From positions 1 through 64,000 of the forward strand of contig NZ_JAQPPK010000013.1 of NCBI RefSeq assembly GCF_029952445.1: 64,000 nucleotides of DNA, read 5' to 3'. Positions 8,597 through 18,443 of the stretch are shown here, piece after piece. The stretch's first letter is position 1. Each line of letters opens with the position of its first letter. A program made the position numbers and the translations under genes. The DNA is from Paenarthrobacter nitroguajacolicus. GTDB taxonomy: Bacteria > Actinomycetota > Actinomycetes > Actinomycetales > Micrococcaceae. The notes under the pieces are model-generated. The model saw nothing but the letters and a program-made list of their open reading frames with translations. It was not told the origin of the DNA and made no database searches.

Positions 8597-9229
8597 TTAC
8601 CTTCCGATGATGAGGCTCATGGCCTCGGCGCGGGTGGCCGGGTCATGGAGTTGACCGCGCACCGCACTGGTGACGGTCTTCGCGCCGGGCTTGCGGATGC
8701 CACGCATGGACATACACATGTGTTCACACTCGACGACGACAATCGCCCCGCGCGGATTGAGGTGCTTCACCAGCGCCTCCACGATCTGCGTGGTGAGGCG
8801 CTCCTGCACCTGGGGCCTGCGGGCATAGATATCCACCAGCCGTGCCAGCTTGCTGAGCCCGGTTACCTTACCGTCATGTGACGGAATATAACCGACGTGC
8901 GCCACCCCATGGAACGGCACCAGGTGGTGCTCGCACGTGGAGTAGAAGGGGATGTCCTTCACCAGGACAAGCTCTTCATGGTCGAGGTCGAAAGTGGTGG
9001 ACAGGACGTCAGCGGGGTGTTGGTGAAGTCCTGCAAAAACCTCCGCGTAGGCCTTGGCAACGCGCTTTGGCGTGTCCTGCAGGCCGCCACGGTCAGGGTC
9101 TTCGCCAATGGCCAGAAGGATCTCCCGGACGGCCGCTTCTATGCGCGGGCGGTCCACTTTGGAGTGTTCCTTGTGGCCCGAGGCGGAGCCGTGGGCGGCG
9201 GCGAGGTCGTCGTCGTCGAAATGAGTCAC
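8597..9229 (-). CDS. folE: GTP cyclohydrolase I
   Basis: FolE converts GTP to 7,8-dihydroneopterin triphosphate, the first committed folate step. The 210-residue protein has the zinc-binding CEHHLVPF motif and the [10 protein letters not shown] motif of FolE1, and a variable polar N-terminus of about 25 residues. The start is a GTG at 9229, only 10 nt after the ftsH stop and with no clear Shine-Dalgarno. Translation is therefore probably coupled to ftsH, so folate synthesis would be read from the ftsH transcript. Confidence 0.95.
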   Translation of the reverse strand: MTHFDDDDLAAAHGSASGHKEHSKVDRPRIEAAVREILLAIGEDPDRGGLQDTPKRVAKAYAEVFAGLHQHPADVLSTTFDLDHEELVLVKDIPFYSTCEHHLVPFHGVAHVGYIPSHDGKVTGLSKLARLVDIYARRPQVQERLTTQIVEALVKHLNPRGAIVVVECEHMCMSMRGIRKPGAKTVTSAVRGQLHDPATRAEAMSLIIGR

Positions 9230-9239
9230 AGCAGAAAGC

Positions 9240-11309
9240 TTAGCCGTGATGCGGGTGGTCGTTGCCGCCGTCGGGCTGCGGGGCCTGGAAGGAGTCCTGG
9301 CTGCTGACGCCCTGCGCGTGCGGAGCGACGGTATCCAGCGGCTCGTCCAGACGGGCCTTCTTGGCTTCCTCCTGGGCTTCCCGCTCTGCCTTTTCGGCGC
9401 GGCTTTCCACGGGCGGAATGGACTGGACCGGCCGGGACTCCTTGGACAACCAGATCTCGCGGAAATCGCGCTTCCGGATGTCGTGGAAGATCTCGGCGAT
9501 TTCGGCCTGGTTCAGGGTTTCCCGTTCCAGGAGTTCCAGTGCCAGGCGGTCCAGGACGTCCCGGTTTTCCGTAAGGATGGCGTAAGCCTCGTCGTGTGCC
9601 TGGTCGATAAGGCGACGAACTTCCTCGTCCACGACGTAGGCAATCTGGTCCGAGAAGTTGCGCTCCTGCGCGGCGTCGCGGCCGAGGAACGGCTCACCGC
9701 CACCTTGGCCGAGCTTCACAGCACCAACCCGTTCGCTCATGCCGTACTGGGTAACCATCTTCCGGGCGGTCGAGGTGGCTTTCTCGATGTCGTTGGAGGC
9801 ACCGGTGGAGGGATCGTGGAAGACGATTTCCTCCGCGACGCGACCACCCATTGCGTAGGCCATCTGGTCCAGCAGTTCGTTGCGCGTGACCGAGTACTTG
9901 TCGTCCTCCGGAATCACCATGGTGTAGCCGAGTGCACGGCCACGGGGAAGGATGGTGATCTTGGTGACCGGGGCGGAGTTACGCAGTGCCGCGGCCACAA
10001 GGGCGTGGCCACCTTCGTGGTACGCCGTGATCTTGCGCTCGAGTTCCTTCATGACCCGGCTGCGCTTCTGCGGTCCGGCCATGACGCGGTCGATTGCCTC
10101 ATCCAGCGCGCGGTCGTCAATGAGGTTGGCGTTGGAACGCGCAGTCAGCAGGGCAGCCTCGTTCAAGACGTTCGCCAAGTCAGCACCCGTATAGCCGGGA
10201 GTCTTTTTGGCAACTGCCCGCAGGTCGATGCCATGCGCCATCGGCTTGCCCTTGGCATGGACGTTGAGGATCTGTTCACGGCCGATCATGTCCGGGGCTT
10301 CCACGGTGATCTGGCGGTCGAAACGGCCCGGACGCAGCAATGCAGGGTCCAGGACGTCGGGACGGTTTGTGGCCGCGATGAGGATGACGTTGGTCTTGAC
10401 GTCGAAGCCGTCCATCTCCACGAGGAGCTGGTTCAAAGTCTGTTCACGCTCGTCATTGCCGCCGCCAATGCCGGCACCGCGGTGACGGCCGACGGCGTCG
10501 ATTTCATCCACGAAGATGATGGCGGGTGAACTGGCCTTGGCCTGCTCGAAGAGGTCGCGGACACGGGAGGCACCTACACCGACGAACATTTCGACGAAGT
10601 CCGAGCCGGAGATGGAGAAGAACGGAACACCGGCTTCGCCGGCAACAGCACGGGCAAGCAAAGTCTTACCGGTACCTGGAGGGCCGTAGAGCAGCACGCC
10701 CTTGGGGATCTTGGCACCCACGGCCTGGAACTTTGCCGGTTCCTGGAGGAACTCCTTGATTTCCTGGAGCTCTTCCACGGCTTCATCAGCGCCGGCGACA
10801 TCTGAGAACGTCACCTGCGGCATGTCCTTGTTGACCAGCTTGGCCTTGGACTTGCCGAACTGCATCACCTTGGAGCCGCCACCCTGCATGCGGGAAAGCA
10901 GGAACCAGAAGAGCACACCCAGCAGCAACACAGGAATGAGCAGGGAGAACAGGCCGGAGAACCAGTTGTTCTCAACGGGCTGGTCAGTGAAACCCTTGTC
11001 CGGGTTGGCGTTGGTGACAGCCTTCACGACGTCCGGACCACGGTCGGTGACGTAGAAGAACTGGACGTTCTTGCCCTTGTCCTGGCCGTCCAGGTTCAGG
11101 TTGTCCTTGAGCACCAAATCAACGCGGTTCTCGGCGTCGAAAATCTTTGCCTGTTCCACCTTCCCGCTCTGGGAAAGGAGGTCAAGGCCGTCCTTGGTGT
11201 CAATGCGTGTGGAACCGCCCGGAGCCAGTGTTGCGAATGCCACCAGGAGCAAGCCAACGACGACAACAATCCAGATGCCCGGGCCCTTGAAGAAACTCTT
11301 AGCTTTCAT
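9240..11309 (-). CDS. ftsH: ATP-dependent zinc metalloprotease FtsH
   Basis: FtsH is a membrane-anchored hexameric AAA protease that degrades misfolded and regulatory proteins. The 689-residue protein has a first membrane helix (about 10-30), an extracytoplasmic domain and a second helix (about 118-139). Walker A GPPGTGKT is at 209-216, Walker B IIFVDEID near 265, and the zinc site HEGGH near 430. HExxH is intact; the third position is Gly where many FtsH have Ala. The C-terminal tail is charged, ending in a His/Gly-rich stretch. It heads the operon leading into folE. The start codon has an unusual hairpin between it and the ribosome site. Confidence 0.96.
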   Translation of the reverse strand: MKAKSFFKGPGIWIVVVVGLLLVAFATLAPGGSTRIDTKDGLDLLSQSGKVEQAKIFDAENRVDLVLKDNLNLDGQDKGKNVQFFYVTDRGPDVVKAVTNANPDKGFTDQPVENNWFSGLFSLLIPVLLLGVLFWFLLSRMQGGGSKVMQFGKSKAKLVNKDMPQVTFSDVAGADEAVEELQEIKEFLQEPAKFQAVGAKIPKGVLLYGPPGTGKTLLARAVAGEAGVPFFSISGSDFVEMFVGVGASRVRDLFEQAKASSPAIIFVDEIDAVGRHRGAGIGGGNDEREQTLNQLLVEMDGFDVKTNVILIAATNRPDVLDPALLRPGRFDRQITVEAPDMIGREQILNVHAKGKPMAHGIDLRAVAKKTPGYTGADLANVLNEAALLTARSNANLIDDRALDEAIDRVMAGPQKRSRVMKELERKITAYHEGGHALVAAALRNSAPVTKITILPRGRALGYTMVIPEDDKYSVTRNELLDQMAYAMGGRVAEEIVFHDPSTGASNDIEKATSTARKMVTQYGMSERVGAVKLGQGGGEPFLGRDAAQERNFSDQIAYVVDEEVRRLIDQAHDEAYAILTENRDVLDRLALELLERETLNQAEIAEIFHDIRKRDFREIWLSKESRPVQSIPPVESRAEKAEREAQEEAKKARLDEPLDTVAPHAQGVSSQDSFQAPQPDGGNDHPHHG

Positions 11310-11337
11310 CTGATCGGGGTTTTGCCCCGTCCCTCCT
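11310..11337 (-). promoter_or_regulatory. Structured ribosome-binding site of ftsH
   Basis: On the minus strand AGGAGGG (11337-11331) is 21 nt from the ATG at 11309, too far for normal initiation. Between them lies a perfect hairpin, CGGGG-CAAAA-CCCCG (11329-11315), flanked by A and ATCAG. If the hairpin forms, the linear spacing falls to about 6 nt, which is optimal. No other Shine-Dalgarno-like sequence is nearer the ATG. Confidence 0.6.
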
Positions 11338-11798
11338 GGTAGTGCTGCAAGGCGCAACTTCTGCGCGCGAGTGGTGCTGCTTCGGTTTCAAGCTATACAC
11401 CGTTCCCAGTAATTCACGCACTGGAAAGTCCAAAAGTTCCCTCTGGGCGTACACAGGATACTCGCGGTCGGCTCGCCGGGACAGGGTTTGTTGCTTTCTT
11501 GGTTGTCCGGGCGCGTCCGTTCACGCTTAGCGCGCCCATTGGCCGGCCCCACAGGCTCGCGCACCCCTTCGGGCCAAACGCGCCCGTTACCACTGGTGCG
11601 AACGGCGGCAAAGGGCGCGGAGATGGTGACCAAAGGGCGCGAATGGCGGAAAAGGCCGCAGTCACGGGACCTGAGTTGGCCAGGAATCACCGATTGTTGG
11701 TGCGCCGCATGGTTTTTCCAACGGAATTCCGACGCTGTTTTCCACATAGGTAAAGCTGAAGCTTTCGGCCCGAGCCAACACGGGGAAGCGTAGAACCC
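11338..11798. other. Intergenic region upstream of ftsH and the AbiEi-like gene
   Basis: About 460 bp separate the divergently transcribed ftsH and the AbiEi-like gene. The part near ftsH must hold its promoter. TATAGC (about 11,398-11,393, minus strand) is a -10 candidate, but no convincing -35 partner was found. The central part (11,520-11,680) is rich in GCGCC-type inverted motifs and contains a repeat element annotated separately. I see no supportable gene here. Confidence 0.5.
11559..11620. repeat. Dispersed inverted-repeat element, copy 1
   Basis: The element runs from GCGCACCCCTT to AACGGCGGCAAAGGGCGCG and its ends are imperfectly complementary. The right arm TGCGAACGGCGGCAAAGGG recurs almost exactly at 13,829-13,847 (one difference, G to A), and the left arm GCGCACCCCTT is identical in both copies. 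The two copies bracket the AbiEi-like and lipoprotein genes. It may be a REP-like or former mobile sequence. Confidence 0.6.
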
Positions 11799-12776
11799 AT
11801 GGCTCTTCAAGAACTCATACTCGCCACAGACGCGACTCGTATCGGACAGGACGCACGCCAACTCGCCAAGCGTGCCAAACGCGGCGAACTTGTCCGGGTC
11901 CGACGAGGCACGTATGTCCGGGCTGCCTATTGGGCCGAGCTGAACAACCGTCAGCGGCACGGCCTCCACGCAGCGGCGCTGGTTAACACGGCAAGGTCAA
12001 CGCCCATTTTCAACCTGCAGACGGCGGCACTTCTCTGGGGGCTCGGCGTAGTGGGTGTGCCCAAGCACCTGTGCACCGTCACTTCCGACCCCACAGGTGG
12101 ACGATCAAAACACGGGATCCGGAGAAGCTTTGGAGCCCGTGACATCGGTGTTGCCAGGCTTGGCGCCTTCCAGGTCACGGACAAAGTGCGCACGACTGCG
12201 GAGTTGGCTGCCGCCCTGAATTTTGCCGAGGCATTGGCCGTTGTGGACTCCAGCCGACGAGACTTAGCGCGGGGCAAAGCTCCCGAAGTGGACGATTGGG
12301 ACAAGGACAGGGCGTGGGGTCCGGCGTCTGGCGTTGACGAACTTGCTGACGCTATGGCCGTGCTCACGAGTCAGTCAAGACGGCGGCGGGCCGGGACGAT
12401 TCTCGAATTGTCCACGGACAAGTCGGAGTCGGTAGGTGAATCCATGAGCCGAGCCCAGATGATCTTGCTCAACTTCCCCGTCCCCACCCTTCAAGGCGCT
12501 TTTACGTTGCGGAACGGACGAACAGCACGAACGGATTTCTGGTGGCCGGAACTCGACCTCGTGGGGGAATTTGATGGCAACGGCAAGTACCTGAGGAATA
12601 AATTGCTGGGAAATCAGACCATCCAACAGGCAGTCATGGCGGAAAAGGCCCGCGAAAACGGTCTGCGGGCTCTGGGCTTGACCGTCATCCGGTGGGGCTG
12701 GGCAGAGATGATGGACCCCCGCGTCTTTGCGCGCATATTGAACGACGGCGGTCTCACGTCCCTGCGGGCCGCCTGA
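11799..12776 (+). CDS. AbiEi-type winged-helix protein with C-terminal DUF559-like nuclease-fold region
   Basis: This is a 325-residue protein. The N-terminus (about 1-60) resembles the AbiEi antitoxin winged helix, including ELVRVRRGTYV. The C-terminal third (about 215-320) has features of the Vsr/DUF559 PD-(D/E)XK fold: an ESMSRAQM helix, then TDFWWPELDLVGEFDGNGKY with spaced Asp/Glu, and a final VIRWGW. Such proteins are common single genes in Micrococcales, and no AbiEii toxin gene is adjacent. A defence or regulatory role is possible but unproven. The ATG follows a weak GGGGAAG. Confidence 0.6.
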   Translation: MALQELILATDATRIGQDARQLAKRAKRGELVRVRRGTYVRAAYWAELNNRQRHGLHAAALVNTARSTPIFNLQTAALLWGLGVVGVPKHLCTVTSDPTGGRSKHGIRRSFGARDIGVARLGAFQVTDKVRTTAELAAALNFAEALAVVDSSRRDLARGKAPEVDDWDKDRAWGPASGVDELADAMAVLTSQSRRRRAGTILELSTDKSESVGESMSRAQMILLNFPVPTLQGAFTLRNGRTARTDFWWPELDLVGEFDGNGKYLRNKLLGNQTIQQAVMAEKARENGLRALGLTVIRWGWAEMMDPRVFARILNDGGLTSLRAA

Positions 12777-12800
12777 CGGGGATTTTCGGGACTGCGGCAC

Positions 12801-12835
12801 ACCGCAACTCAACGCCTTTCAGACCGCGTTGCGGT
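12801..12835. terminator. Possible bidirectional terminator hairpin between convergent genes
   Basis: Arms ACCGCAAC (12801-12808) and GTTGCGGT (12828-12835) can form an 8-bp stem. An alternative inner pairing, CAACGC/GCGTTG, is also present. It lies in the 63-bp gap between two convergent genes. There is no T run on either side, so termination is uncertain. Confidence 0.35.
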
Positions 12836-12839
12836 TGTG

Positions 12840-13706
12840 TCAGGCCGAAGCAACCGGGAGCACCAGCAAGTAACCGGTCGGCAGGCCGCTGCTCCATCGC
12901 CGGGGTTCCCGGACCACGAACTGCGTCGCCAGCTGCTCGGGAGTGACCAGGCTGTTGGGCTCGGGAGATGCACCCCATTGGCCGCTTCCGTAAGGGTAGA
13001 GCGGATCCAGGACATGGATCCCGGTTACCTTGAAGTCCGGGAACACTCCGGGATCACCTATGGACTCAAATCCGCTCATGACCCAAGCGTGGCGGCCGCT
13101 CCACATGACCAGGCCCACAGGTCGCCCGGTGCTTGCCATGGCCCGTGCGGCCGTTTGCAGGGCGTCGTCGTACTTCGCGACGCTGACCACTGTGTACGGT
13201 CCCATTCCGGACTCGGTCAACACCTGGGCCCAGCCGAACGGGTTGGCACCATTGAACGAGTCGGAGGACCTCGCCCTGGCCATCTCCCACAGCTCACCCT
13301 GTTGCGCAGGATCAGCCCATGAAGCCCCACCCGTGTCATCAATGAGGTTATGGGCCATCTGAATGCTCGCAGCAACGCACCAATCAAAGGTGTACTGAGG
13401 TACGAAATCGCCCGTTTGGTACAGGTTCAGGGCAAATGGCTGGGGCACGGCAGGCGGTGCTGGCACAGACGGGGCTGGCACAGGCAGTGCTGGCACAGGC
13501 GGGGGCGCAGGTTGTGGCTGCGCAGAAGTTTGTGTGGCACCCGTGGACGGGATGGTGGCCACCCCGCCTGCAGTTGGCACGGCGGACGATGTCGCCACTG
13601 GTTGACCGACATCGGTCCCGGGAAGATCGACGGCGGGTGTGCAGGCCGAGAGCAGAGTCGCCATGACGGCAAGGCATGTCAAAACACGGGCGGAAGCGCC
13701 GGTCAT
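12840..13706 (-). CDS. Lipoprotein with papain-like (C39-type) fold
   Basis: This 288-residue protein has a lipoprotein signal peptide ending in the lipobox LLSAC (Cys about 22). A Thr/Pro/Ala-rich linker with repeated PAPxVPA units (about 25-95) follows, then a globular domain. That domain opens with FDWCVAASIQM and later has GRHAWVMSGF and HVLDPLYP, the spacing of a Cys-His-Asp/Asn papain-fold triad as in C39-like peptidases. It should be anchored outside the membrane. The substrate is unknown; it could be an inactive binding protein. The start is the ATG at 13706; no strong ribosome site is seen. Confidence 0.65.
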   Translation of the reverse strand: MTGASARVLTCLAVMATLLSACTPAVDLPGTDVGQPVATSSAVPTAGGVATIPSTGATQTSAQPQPAPPPVPALPVPAPSVPAPPAVPQPFALNLYQTGDFVPQYTFDWCVAASIQMAHNLIDDTGGASWADPAQQGELWEMARARSSDSFNGANPFGWAQVLTESGMGPYTVVSVAKYDDALQTAARAMASTGRPVGLVMWSGRHAWVMSGFESIGDPGVFPDFKVTGIHVLDPLYPYGSGQWGASPEPNSLVTPEQLATQFVVREPRRWSSGLPTGYLLVLPVASA

Positions 13707-13768
13707 GGCTTAGTTTAGCCCCGGCGGAGGGCGCGATGGCAGGTTCTGGCTGCAACCACTCACGCTCG

Positions 13769-13852
13769 GCGCACCCCTTAAGCACCAACGCCGCACCTAC
13801 TCCCGCCAAACGCACCAGAGATTACGGGTGCAAACGGCGGCAAAGGGTGCGG
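13769..13852. repeat. Dispersed inverted-repeat element, copy 2
   Basis: This copy begins GCGCACCCCTTAAGCACC and ends GGTGCAAACGGCGGCAAAGG plus GTGCGG. The two halves pair imperfectly over about 28 nt. It is related to the element at 11,559-11,620, and both have a TCACGCT motif a short way upstream. It lies just past the hpt stop codon and might double as the hpt terminator. Confidence 0.6.
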
Positions 13853-13870
13853 CGCAGGGGAAGCGAAAGC

Positions 13871-14422
13871 CTACTCGTAAACGTGCGGCGCCAGGGTGCC
13901 GACGAAGTCAAGGTTGCGGTACTTCTCGGCGTAGTCCAGGCCGTAACCGACAACGAATTCGTTGGGGATGTCGTAGCCGACGTACTTGACGTCGATTTCA
14001 ACCTTGGCGGCGGTCGGCTTGCGGAACGCGGTGCAGATCTCGACGCTCGCGGTTCCACGGGATTCAAGGTTGGACTTCAGCCAGGAAAGGGTAAGTCCGG
14101 AATCGATGATGTCCTCAACAATGAGGACATCCTTGCCCATGAGGTCGGTGTCGAGGTCCTTGAGGATCCGGACAACGCCTGAGGATTGGGTGCCCGAGCC
14201 GTAGGACGAGACGGCCATCCAGTCCATGCTGACGTGGCTGTGCAGCGCACGCGCAAGGTCAGCCATGACCATGACCGCCCCCTTGAGGACGCCGACAATA
14301 AGGATGTCGCGGCCCTCGTAGTCCTTGTCGATCTGCGCTGCGAGTTCCGCGATGCGCGTTTGGATCTGCTCTTTGGTGTAAAGAACGTGCTTGAGATCTG
14401 CCTGGACGTCGTTTGAATCCAC
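13871..14422 (-). CDS. hpt: Hypoxanthine phosphoribosyltransferase
   Basis: This enzyme salvages hypoxanthine (and usually guanine) with PRPP to form IMP (or GMP). The 183-residue product has the PRPP-binding motif [13 protein letters not shown] near residues 99-111 and the flexible-loop region [14 protein letters not shown]. The GTG at 14422 is preferred because AGGAG lies 6 nt upstream; a TTG one codon earlier is also open. In actinobacteria hpt normally lies directly between tilS and ftsH. Here about 2.4 kb separates it from ftsH. Confidence 0.95.
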   Translation of the reverse strand: MDSNDVQADLKHVLYTKEQIQTRIAELAAQIDKDYEGRDILIVGVLKGAVMVMADLARALHSHVSMDWMAVSSYGSGTQSSGVVRILKDLDTDLMGKDVLIVEDIIDSGLTLSWLKSNLESRGTASVEICTAFRKPTAAKVEIDVKYVGYDIPNEFVVGYGLDYAEKYRNLDFVGTLAPHVYE

Positions 14423-14453
14423 CAATGGCTCCTGTTTTGATGCTCGGGTGCGG

Positions 14454-15608
14454 CTACTGTTGGGACGGTTTCTGATGCCGGAATACTAGCTTCCCACAGC
14501 GCGCGGCCTCACGGGGACCGCCCTTGGCCGAATCAGCCGGCGATCCGCTGGATTCAAACGGATGTTCCTGCGCCAAATCGCTGAGGGAAAGTCGGGACAC
14601 GCTGACATGCCCGGGAAGTTGAACGGGGCCGGCAGACCCCTGCCTGCGCAGCAGCGCTTCTGCCGCTTGGAGCCGCCCGTACCCGGGTTGTTGACCCCCG
14701 ACGTCGGCCGCGGCCTTGGCAATTACGCGGAACCGTAGCGCTCCGGGCAGTTCCCGGACGGCGTCCTCCGGCAACCAGACGGCGCCTTCCTCGCGCTCAA
14801 CCAGTGAGAGATAGGTCTCGTTGGCCAAATCCTCCAGGAAATCGGCGTCCTGCTGAAGGATTGCCGCCGTCCGGGCCAGGGACTCAGCCACTCCCGGTCC
14901 AAGCTTTTCTTCCAGGACCGGCATGACTTCCACGCGCGTCCTGGACCGGGCGAAGGCGGGATCGGCGTTGCTCGGATCATGCCAGGGATCCAGTTCCTCA
15001 ACCTCGCAGATCTCCACGGTTTCGTCCCGGCGGAGGCCCAGGAATGGCCGGAGCAGCCGTCCCCTGGCAGGCCTCATGCCCGCCAGGGATCGCGTTCCCG
15101 AGCCGCGGGCCAATCCGAGCAGGACCTGCTCGGCTTGGTCGTCCAGGGTATGGCCGAGCAGGATCGCGTCACAGGAAAGGTCGTCCGCGGCCGATTCCAA
15201 CGCGGCATGACGGGCGTCCCGCGCGGCAGCTTCCGGCCCGAATCCGGTGGAAGCAACATCGACTGTGCGTACTTCAACAGGCGAAAGGCCCAGCTCGCGC
15301 AGCACAACTGCAGTGCGGGCGGCCACCTCGGCCGAACCTGCCTGCAACTGGTGGTCAACAACAACCCCTGCAACAGAAACGGGATGCCCATCCACGTGTC
15401 CACGCCGGCCGAAGTAGGCGGCAATGGCGGCGAGCGCCAGGGAATCCGGCCCTCCGCTGCATGCAACAAGCACGCGCGATGGGTAACCCGCAGCGGCCAG
15501 GGCGTTCTGCAAATGCTTCCGGGCTTTGCCGACGACGGGCGCCAAGCGGCCTGGTCGACGTCGTCCTTTGCCTGCTGAACCAACACCCGAACCGGCGGGA
15601 AGGCTCAA
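14454..15608 (-). CDS. tilS: tRNA(Ile)-lysidine synthetase
   Basis: TilS attaches lysine to C34 of the CAU-anticodon tRNA-Ile so that it reads AUA. The 384-residue protein carries the PP-loop ATP motif SGGPDS (residues 51-56) after an N-terminal basic extension. [16 protein letters not shown] and [10 protein letters not shown] are typical TilS segments. The start is a TTG at 15608 that overlaps the TGA of the upstream metalloprotease, pointing to translational coupling. hpt follows 31 bp downstream. Confidence 0.93.
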   Translation of the reverse strand: MSLPAGSGVGSAGKGRRRPGRLAPVVGKARKHLQNALAAAGYPSRVLVACSGGPDSLALAAIAAYFGRRGHVDGHPVSVAGVVVDHQLQAGSAEVAARTAVVLRELGLSPVEVRTVDVASTGFGPEAAARDARHAALESAADDLSCDAILLGHTLDDQAEQVLLGLARGSGTRSLAGMRPARGRLLRPFLGLRRDETVEICEVEELDPWHDPSNADPAFARSRTRVEVMPVLEEKLGPGVAESLARTAAILQQDADFLEDLANETYLSLVEREEGAVWLPEDAVRELPGALRFRVIAKAAADVGGQQPGYGRLQAAEALLRRQGSAGPVQLPGHVSVSRLSLSDLAQEHPFESSGSPADSAKGGPREAARCGKLVFRHQKPSQQ

Positions 15609-16735
15609 AGGCCCATCCGCTCAAGCCATAGCCGGGAGTTGTGGATTTCCTCTTCGGTGGGCAGGTACTCGGCCGATTGCCACACCTTGTTGAAACCCTC
15701 CATGCCGGCCACTGCAACAACTTCGCGGACGAATTTGGCGCCATCGGTGTACTGGCGCATCTTGGCGTCCAGCCCCAGGAGGCTGCGGATGAACTTCTCC
15801 ACCACGCCCCTGTCCTTGCCGCGGTCGTTGAACCGCTGGCGGATGGTCTTCACGGAAGGAACGATGCTGGCGTCAACCGCATCCATCACCACATTGGCGT
15901 GCCCTTCCAGGAGGCTCATGACCGCGGTGATGTGGGAAAGCGAGGCCTTTTCCTCCGGGTTCTGCAGGAGGTCGAGGATGGCGCCGCGGCCGGGTGTCTT
16001 CTCCGAGGGGTTCCGGTCGCGCAGGGACTTTGCCACCGCTCCGGCCCGTTCCACCAGTGAGTCCATGTTGCCCAGGAGGTTGCCGCTGAGTTTCTCGATT
16101 TCATCGAGCATGTGGTGCCTGAGCCAGGGCGCTGCTGCGAACTGGACCCGGTGGGTTTGCTCATGCAGGCAGACCCAGAGGCGGAAGTCGTCGGGGTGGA
16201 CGTTGAGTTCGCGTTCCACAGAGATGATGTTGGGGGCTACAAGGAGGAGCCGGCCACCGGGAGGCACGTTGGAATTGGGCGCCAGTGCCGCGAAGGGGTC
16301 GTACTGGCCCAGGACTTTGCTGGACAGGAAAGCGAGCACCGCGCCCAGTTGGGTTCCCGTGATGGCTCCGCTTGCGGCAGCTGCTGCCGGGGTCATGGAA
16401 ACCCCGCTGCGGCTGTCCAGCATTTTCTTCAATGCGGGCTGGAGCATCACCGAGAAGCTTTGGGTATTGGCCTTGGACCACGAGGCCCGGTCCACAACAA
16501 GGACATGGGAATCACGGAGGTCCCTTGCTGCGTCCAGTCCGGTGATGTCGTGGACATGCGGGACGGAGATATCGGCGTTGAAGCGCAGGTTCTCCACCGC
16601 CTTGCCGATCTCCCCCGCGCTGAGTTCAGGGCCGGGAGGGGCAAGCCGGGCAGCCGTAGCGGCGGCCAGATCCCAATTGATCAGGGACTGGGCCCCTGCT
16701 GACGATTCGCGGGCAGATGACACCATACGGTCCAT
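15605..16735 (-). CDS. Zinc-dependent metalloprotease of the DUF2342 family
   Basis: A 376-residue protein has CLHEQTHRVQF near residue 195, giving an HExxH-type metal site. It belongs to the actinobacterial family sometimes misleadingly named coenzyme F420 biosynthesis-associated protein. GHANVVMDAVD further on may supply additional metal ligands. No signal peptide is seen, so it should act in the cytosol. It lies between dacB and tilS, a conserved arrangement. The ATG at 16735 is chosen; a GTG sits one codon upstream. The substrate is unknown. Confidence 0.85.
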   Translation of the reverse strand: MDRMVSSARESSAGAQSLINWDLAAATAARLAPPGPELSAGEIGKAVENLRFNADISVPHVHDITGLDAARDLRDSHVLVVDRASWSKANTQSFSVMLQPALKKMLDSRSGVSMTPAAAAASGAITGTQLGAVLAFLSSKVLGQYDPFAALAPNSNVPPGGRLLLVAPNIISVERELNVHPDDFRLWVCLHEQTHRVQFAAAPWLRHHMLDEIEKLSGNLLGNMDSLVERAGAVAKSLRDRNPSEKTPGRGAILDLLQNPEEKASLSHITAVMSLLEGHANVVMDAVDASIVPSVKTIRQRFNDRGKDRGVVEKFIRSLLGLDAKMRQYTDGAKFVREVVAVAGMEGFNKVWQSAEYLPTEEEIHNSRLWLERMGL

Positions 16736-16786
16736 CACACCACACGTGGCTGACAGTGCACCTTAAGTTCGCTCCACGCGGAGCCC

Positions 16787-18235
16787 TCAACCTCGGCATC
16801 CGCAGGCAGCCAGCACGGAGGCGGAGCGGTCCATGGAGACTTTGTTGCCGGCCGCGCCCGGGTCCAGGCCGTTGCCGATGAACGAGAACACCAACAGCCG
16901 CCCGTCGGCGTCCACGACGTAGCCGCTCAAGGCTATGACGGTATTAAGGGTTCCTGTTTTGGCCCGGACCAGTCCGGCACCTCCAGCGGTGCTGGGGTCC
17001 ACATACCTGCCGTTCAGGGTGCCGGTCAGCCCCGCCACCGGGAAGCCATCCAGCGCCGCCCGCAGTGCAGGGTCCGGACCACTGGTGATCGCGCGGACGA
17101 CGTCCACGAAATGCCTGGCGCTGACTTGGTTCTCCAAAGCCAGGCCGGAAACGTCAGCCAACACCATCGAATCCGTGGCGATCCCCAACTCCCCCAGCCT
17201 TTGCCGCACGGCTGCAATGGCGGCGTCGTACGTGGTCTGCTTGCCGCCGGCAGAGGCGGTCATCCGCCCCAGTGCCTCGGCCAGGAAGTTATCGGAGGTC
17301 TGCAGCATGAGATCCACTTGTTCGCTGACCGTGGCCGATTCAGCGGTTGCCAGGACTTTGGCGGGGAGTCCTTTTCCACGCACGACGCCGGGACTCACCG
17401 CGACTCCGGCCGCCGCCAACTGCTCGGCGAACGCTTGGGCGGTGGTGATGGCCGAATCCTGGGGCCGTGGACCGGTCTCCACTCCGGGTGCGTAACGTCC
17501 GGAGTTCAAGGCGAGGGAATACAAGGGGGCAGTCTCGCCGGCTGCGACATCGTCCAGGCTCCAGGCCGGGTTCAGGGCAGGCCCGGTGAAGAAGGAATCG
17601 TCCACCTGGACGGTGATGGGACCCTGCACGCCGGAGGAAGCCAAGGCCGCCGCGGTTTCCGCGGCCAAGGTGGACAGGCCGGCATGTCCAAGAACAGCGG
17701 AAGGGTCAGATGCGGAGACGCCCAGCAGCACATCCCCTCCGCCGGTGAGGACCACTGTGGAGGGATGGTCGGATCCGAGCACCCGGGTGGTGAATCGCGA
17801 TTCGGGGCCCAGTGCCTTCAGGGCGGCCACGGCGGTCAGCAGCTTCATGTTCGACGCCGGTATGCGGTTGGCGTTGCCGTCGCGGTCGAAGAGGAGTTGC
17901 CCCGTGAGGGCGTCCATGACCACGCCGCTGATGCTGCCCGAGCCGTCAGGTTTCAGGGTTCCATCCAGGAGCCGTGCGACCTCGGCTGGGAGGGGGACAG
18001 GCGCCTGGGCGTCCAGGGGAAGCAGCGCGCTGGAGCCTGACAACTGCATGGGTTCCTGCTGCCAGGCAGGGATCGAGGGCGTCGGCTTGGGCAGGCTCAG
18101 CAGTCCCGGCATCATTCCGGACACCACAACTGCGCCGACGCACAGCAGGACCACCGCCAACAGCACCGGCCACACCAAGCGCCCCCACGCCGTGGACGAA
18201 CCCTTGCGGGCACCCCCGTTTTTAACGCCCATCAT
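16787..18235 (-). CDS. dacB: D-alanyl-D-alanine carboxypeptidase/endopeptidase (PBP4, S13 family)
   Basis: This is a membrane-anchored penicillin-binding protein that trims peptidoglycan cross-links. The 482-residue product has one N-terminal transmembrane helix (about 20-45), a Pro-rich linker and then the S13 domain. Its three active-site boxes are SNMK (128-131, SxxK), SDN (near 318) and KTG (near 433). The long insertion between boxes 1 and 2 is typical of class C PBPs. The ATG at 18235 is followed by a second ATG, with only a weak ribosome site. ppa is divergent, about 210 bp away. Confidence 0.92.
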   Translation of the reverse strand: MMGVKNGGARKGSSTAWGRLVWPVLLAVVLLCVGAVVVSGMMPGLLSLPKPTPSIPAWQQEPMQLSGSSALLPLDAQAPVPLPAEVARLLDGTLKPDGSGSISGVVMDALTGQLLFDRDGNANRIPASNMKLLTAVAALKALGPESRFTTRVLGSDHPSTVVLTGGGDVLLGVSASDPSAVLGHAGLSTLAAETAAALASSGVQGPITVQVDDSFFTGPALNPAWSLDDVAAGETAPLYSLALNSGRYAPGVETGPRPQDSAITTAQAFAEQLAAAGVAVSPGVVRGKGLPAKVLATAESATVSEQVDLMLQTSDNFLAEALGRMTASAGGKQTTYDAAIAAVRQRLGELGIATDSMVLADVSGLALENQVSARHFVDVVRAITSGPDPALRAALDGFPVAGLTGTLNGRYVDPSTAGGAGLVRAKTGTLNTVIALSGYVVDADGRLLVFSFIGNGLDPGAAGNKVSMDRSASVLAACGCRG

Positions 18236-18443
18236 GGAAGTTGCTTGGTCCTGTCAGTCCTGAAATGTCCCCGCCGGTTCAAGAAACCCGGGCCTCTCGC
18301 TATATCCTCAATAGTAGTCGGCGGTACCGGCTGTACTTTTGCCTGCCGCCAGCCCCGGGCTAAGCAGCCTGCCTGAGGCACCGTCACCCGTGGCGGCCGC
18401 TTCGGCGGAGCAACGCCCACCCTCACCCGTCAAGGAGCATTCC

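Noticed and set aside
9246-10529. 427-codon open frame opposite ftsH
   Set aside because: Codon-position mirror of ftsH; no recognisable motif or ribosome site.
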